64,000 nt of DNA, taken from assembly GCA_946894095.1 (NCBI GenBank), contig OX335652.1, positions 6,533,001 to 6,597,000 on the forward strand, written 5' to 3'. This DNA comes from Incurvaria masculella. Taxonomy: Eukaryota > Arthropoda > Insecta > Lepidoptera > Incurvariidae. Shown here in pieces: positions 60,247-64,000 of this stretch. The notes under the pieces were generated by a model that was not told the DNA's origin, made no database searches, and worked only from the letters and a program-made list of their open reading frames with translations. The first letter of the stretch is position 1; every line of letters starts with the position of its first letter. A program made the position numbers and the translations under genes.

Positions 60247-60399
60247 GTATAAAACCCCCTGGCTTCATTTCTATCGATATCGACGCTAAAATTCACCTGA
60301 TTGCAAAATGTGAAGAAGGTCGATATTGACAGAGACTTTGGAGCGAGCATCGTTTTGTTGCGCCTTATAGCAAAGGGCTAACTTGATATTTTGCGCGGT

Positions 60400-60665
60400 T
60401 CGTGGCTCAGGGCACAAGGTCTTCCTTCTCATGTGAAAATGGTGAAAGGAATTTAGAACTAGATATTTTGAGCGGTTTTTGGCTCAAGGTGCAAGGCCTT
60501 TCTTCTCACATGAAAAGGGTTATAGGCATTTAGAACTAGATAATGCCTTATGACATTAATTTCCGCCTTTTTGTACCGTATGGCTGCAAATAAAGTATTT
60601 TTTCATTTCATTTCATTTGTTGAGCGGTTCGTGGCTCAGGGTGAAAGACCTTCTTTCTCATGTGA
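60400..60665 (+). repeat. Three short GGCTCAGG...CTTCTCA repeats
   Basis: GCGGTTCGTGGCTCAGG and TTCTCATGTGAAA recur at ~60395, 60470 and 60625. They look like S1-type SINE heads without bodies, except the last. Confidence 0.55.
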
Positions 60666-60810
60666 AAGGTAATGGGTTTATGCCCCTGTTTCATTCTCTA
60701 TCGGAGTTGGAGAAATATCGATGTCAAGAATGCGAGCTATTCCATGGATTGGGATCTATAAACTGTAGGCCCTCTACTAGGTGGTAAAGCTAAGCCCGGC
60801 CGGGTTCGTA
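60620..60810 (+). repeat. SINE S1 copy with decayed head
   Basis: GGTTCGTGGCTCAGGGTG, a mutated B box (GGGTTTATGCCCC), then the body GAATGCGAGCTATTCC and CTACTAGGTGGTAAAGC. Confidence 0.65.
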
Positions 60811-61359
60811 TATGTAATCGCATGTGTCGGACTACGCACAGGTTCTACCATAATAAATTACCTCACTGGGTAAACAGTGAGTGATTAAATCTTCCGTTAG
60901 TTGCATTTTGATCCGTCAAAACTGTCAAACGACGTCTTATTCGGCCAAGTAAACTGAAATTTACCCATTAGAATTGTACGAAATGCCTCGTCCACTTTCC
61001 TGTTCCCTGAGTTAATTTATGATGGTTATGCTCTAGGTTAGGAAAAGCAGACGGGTCTACTGGACTGTTTCGCCTCCATTGGTGTAGACGTAAGGACGGT
61101 GATACGGTGAAGATACGGTGTCCTGGTGTTTTATTCCTCAGTTACATTATGGTGCGATAACCTTATTTTGCCATACGGACAGGTGGTCATGACGAAATTA
61201 TGAGGGTTCCGTTATTCCCATTTTCTAGAGAACATAGTTACGCATATATACAATTCACGTGAATTTTATTTTATGATACAGTTATTATTTGTACTTACTG
61301 CCATATTGTCGTTAGAAATAAGTTTTGGATATTACATGTTTGATTTTAAACCTTTCCAG

Positions 61360-61448
61360 GTTCAAATTGATATTGGATGATGAGGTTGACTTGGACTCAT
61401 TACTGTATGAAACAGCAATGGTCATGAAGAAGGTGACATCAAGTTCAG
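61360..61448 (+). CDS. PDE10A-like phosphodiesterase, exon 3 (GAF-A start)
   Basis: Acceptor CTTTCCAG, donor CAG/GTATAT. 89 nt, phase 2 in, phase 1 out. Reads RFKLILDDEVDLDSLLYET and AMVMKKVTSSSG; the first helix of a GAF domain, with the ..DLD.LLYE wording of the PDE10A first GAF. Confidence 0.8.
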
Positions 61449-62120
61449 GTATATGGCTTACTTTGCAACATTAAGTATGTATGTACAGATATGTATTTCT
61501 CATTTGTTACACCGGGGATCAGATATAAATTCGGGATTCCGTTTTGTCAGACATTACAGTAGACCCTGTACCCCAGAGAAGGATTTCTTTTTCTATTCGA
61601 ACGTCATGGAAACTCGCGGCTGTAGGTGTATCAACTGTGAAAAGTCATTAATTATAGGTACTATAGCAAAATGTATTATCATGTAAGTACCCATGTATGT
61701 ACGATTTCTCGCTAATCAGCATTGAGGAGTGAGCGGATGGCAGACAATTTCGTAAAACGCGCTGCGCATGCGTGCTGCCGAATCCCTTTCGAATCCGGGA
61801 TCACAAAAACTTTCATGCCAAAACGTCGGGTAAGTAGTATAGGCTACGCAAAACATCTAGTTAGCTCTGAAGTTGTCGCGCCACGCGTTGCGCAGATGTA
61901 CAGTGAGGCGTAAAAATGGTTATGTAAAAAGTTGACTACTCTGTTAGTATATCCTGATTAATAATTTGATGAGCAGCCTTTATTTTGCTTATTTTGAAAA
62001 TTGCCTATAAGAATATTTAGAAAAAAGGTATGTGATAAAATTCAAGTTGAACATAGAGACTCAACAGTTTTATTAAATTTTTATTTAGCCCTGCCATAAA
62101 TGATTGCGTTTCCGATTTTA
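61449..62120. other. Intron, no feature seen
   Basis: Open frames of 63-77 codons have no support. Confidence 0.4.
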
Positions 62121-62149
62121 GAAAACTCGATGTTCTAATATTAATAATT

Positions 62150-62635
62150 ATATTGATATTACAATTTATGTGGTACGACCGCGTTATCTACAGCAACAAC
62201 TGAATTTATTTGGCGTTTTTTTGTTAGCTCGATCAGAAACTTTATATTATCTTCTGTAATTTTCCACTGGAATCCTAGATCTTTTAAGATTCATCTAAGG
62301 CTTGTAGCAGAACCTTAAAAAATAATGTCGGCCTTTAATTTGATTAAGATGCCCTTCACATCAGGTGGCAACTCTTTTTCCGTGCTATGAAAATTGTGCA
62401 CACATCAACTTTGACATTGGTCAAAGTTATCAATTCCCGTAATTTATCGTTTTTCAGAACTATTTTTATCAGGCGGACGAAATATTGCAAGAAGATCCGA
62501 TTTCTTTGCTTCCGCATTAATTCTGCGCACAGTTGCTGTTGAGACTCCACAGTCCGCCGCGAAATTTTTTTGCATGATTTGATATACGCTGAAGATGATT
62601 TTTCTTGCTTGCTGGCATAAAATGTTAATCCCTCG
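62150..62635 (-). pseudogene. Decayed mariner-type transposase, N-terminal half
   Basis: On the - strand from ~62632: MPRGINILCQQARKIIFSVY, then CGVSTATVRRINAEAKKS (helix-turn-helix) and a stop. After frame shifts come HNFHSTEKELPPDVKG, LIKLKADI and LRRILKDLGF-like words with stops, the N-terminal layout of a large family of moth mariner-like transposases. At least one stop and several frame changes make it dead. It differs from the element at 44464. I saw no clear TIRs. Confidence 0.65.
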
Positions 62636-63017
62636 AGGCATTATAGTAAGACAATACCACAACAATAACAATTACAAAAACCAAACGAATCACGAAACTC
62701 AAGTAAACGACTATACCAATAACAATGCAATACGCGACTGTACTTCTGCTATGAATGCAAACGTGTGCGTGTCGAACGAACAGTGAGAACTCACGCACGC
62801 ACAAAAATCAAGGCGCTCACGGTGCGGGACCGGAGTGAGAGGGGATGTGTGCTGCCGTCCCCTCCCGTCCCACACCGCCTTCATTCCGCTGATACCTGTT
62901 ACTGCGACGCAAAGCGCGACAACTTCAGAGCTTACTATATGTTTGGCGCTGGGTATACTTCTGTATATTTCTAAACAATGATAACATTTGTATATAACTG
63001 TATTGTTTTGTTTTTAG

Positions 63018-63116
63018 GTGCATTCGTGTACCTTGTGAATAATTCTAAAAATGAAATGGTACTAATGTCGCAAGATATTAAGAATCCAGAGCGACATGTA
63101 GTGAAAATACCAATCT
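63018..63116 (+). CDS. PDE10A-like phosphodiesterase, exon 4 (GAF-A middle)
   Basis: Acceptor TTTTTAG, donor ATCT/GTGAGT. 99 nt, phase 1 in and out. Reads AFVYLVNNSKNEMVLMSQ and NPERHVVKIPI, the central strands of the GAF fold. Confidence 0.8.
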
Positions 63117-63261
63117 GTGAGTAAACTGCTTGCGTTAATTATTTTAAGTAATTATTCTACTAAGCAGAGGACTTGGCGTCTTAGCCGCCCTGGCCCAATC
63201 TCAGCTCATCATTGATATGAATTTATCTAAATCTAAAGCTTAGGGTGCACGCACATGGCAG

Positions 63262-63464
63262 GCGAGGGGCAGACGGCGGCGGCGCACGCGGCGGCGACAC
63301 GCGAATGCCTCGTGCTGGACGACGCCGAGCGCGACGCGCGTTTCGCGGAGGGCGCAGGCTGGGCGCAAGCGCGTTGCATCCTCTGCGCGCCGGTCCTCGC
63401 GCCCGATGGCGCCTGCTGCGCCGTGCTCGAGCTATATCGCATACACAGCGAGCCCTACGATCAG
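63262..63464 (+). CDS. PDE10A-like phosphodiesterase, exon 5 (GAF-A end)
   Basis: Acceptor CACATGGCAG, chosen because it gives KIPICEGQTAAAHAA across the join, matching the I..G.TV.A.VA wording of GAF domains. An acceptor 18 bp upstream (CTTAG at 63243) keeps the frame but adds six residues. Reads ECLVLDDAERDARFAEG, ILCAPVLAPDG and AVLELYRIHSEPYD, the usual end of the PDE10A first GAF (..ERF..G...LC.P......G.LELYR). 203 nt, donor CAG/GTACGG, phase 0. Very GC-rich (high GC at third positions) beside AT-rich introns. The gene continues past the window. Confidence 0.8.
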
Positions 63465-63984
63465 GTACGGCTCCCCACGCCCACGCGCGACGGGGCGCGG
63501 CGTATTCCTTCTTTTGAAGATTCTCCTTTATTTTGTTGCGAGGCTGATTTGGGATCGTCTGATCATAACGACGCAACGTTACACAGGATCTTGATCTTGT
63601 ACGTCTGCGGGTGACCCATCAGAGCTTGCAACAGAATTGGCGCCGCGACGCGCCGCCGCCTCCGCACAATACTTGTTACAAATAGGCGTTTTTTCTAGAT
63701 ATAGTTTGACCGCTTCACGTGTTCGCTTCCTAAACCATGACACCATTATTTCGCTAACGGTGTCATAACCGAAACGGAAATTAATTGAAATATGTTTGGG
63801 CGGGAAACTTAGCGCACCGTATTATGTCGTCCGACATTTTGCACCTCTCACCATACACTCACTTGTGGGCAACTTTCGTACAGTTGGCGTTGTGTTGCAG
63901 CCGCAACTTACGGACATGGGGACGCGCACCGTATAACATCCGCCCACACTTATGCCCCGTTCACTTTGGGCAGGCCTCCATATA
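63465..63984. other. Intron of the phosphodiesterase gene, no feature seen
   Basis: Nothing recognisable. Confidence 0.4.
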
Positions 63985-64000
63985 GACTAGGAGGTCGCGA
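63985..64000 (+). mobile_element. Start of a TIR element cut by the window edge
   Basis: GACTAGGAGGTCGCGA equals 24800-24815, inside the 23790-25350 element family. Confidence 0.5.

Noticed and set aside
63223..63576. 117-codon Arg/Ala-rich open frame on the - strand
   Set aside because: Antisense shadow of the GC-rich phosphodiesterase exon.

Overview
This window reads as nuclear DNA of an insect, most probably a moth or butterfly. It has AT-rich, repeat-choked introns and intergenic DNA, short GC-rich exons with GT/AG borders, TA/TTA/TTAA-flanked miniature DNA transposons, and many SINEs. The Lepidoptera assignment is inference from repeat types and exon content; nothing bacterial or plasmid-like is visible.

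Three host genes can be supported, all on the + strand. (1) The 3' half of a Popeye-domain (POPDC/bves-like) cAMP-binding membrane protein: exons 20101-20258, 31808-31910, 32817-32957, 35764-35899, with a phase-compatible last exon at 41789-41853 and an alternative last exon at 37788-37923. The 5' exons with the membrane segments lie left of the window. (2) A complete three-exon Ashwin gene (tRNA-splicing ligase complex subunit): 49451-49525, 50301-50651, 51204-51266, 162 residues. (3) The 5' part of a GAF-domain cyclic-nucleotide phosphodiesterase, PDE10A-like: 57305-57340, 60077-60246, 61360-61448, 63018-63116, 63262-63464, continuing past the right edge. Exon phases match across every junction of genes 2 and 3 and of the core of gene 1.

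Everything else is mobile or repeat DNA. The main families are: an AGGGTTCCGTACCC...TTGGCCGGTTTTT element with an internal (CCGT)n tract (16 copies); a SINE with one body but two Pol III head types, tRNA-like and 5S-rRNA-like (16 copies or fragments); a second tRNA-headed SINE (2 copies); two TTA-flanked Harbinger-like MITEs; a TTAA-flanked piggyBac-like MITE; a ~355 bp TIR element (3 copies); a Tc1/mariner-class transposon with ~500 bp terminal inverted repeats (44464-46625) and its hairpin-only derivative (56371-56916); a 1.56 kb TIR element (23790-25350); a decayed second mariner-type transposase (62150-62635); and a 5'-truncated LINE nested in a MITE (27481-28208).

Two tandem arrays sit in the large Popeye intron: a ~220 bp unit made from the end of the exon plus the start of the intron (20187-21070), and a 170 bp unit (31009-31752) ending just before the next exon. 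I found no CRISPR array, rRNA, intact host tRNA, or novel multi-gene system. The most notable structures are the exon-border array with disabled donor sites, the mixed-head SINE family, the long-TIR mariner with its hairpin MITE, and several dated nested insertions.
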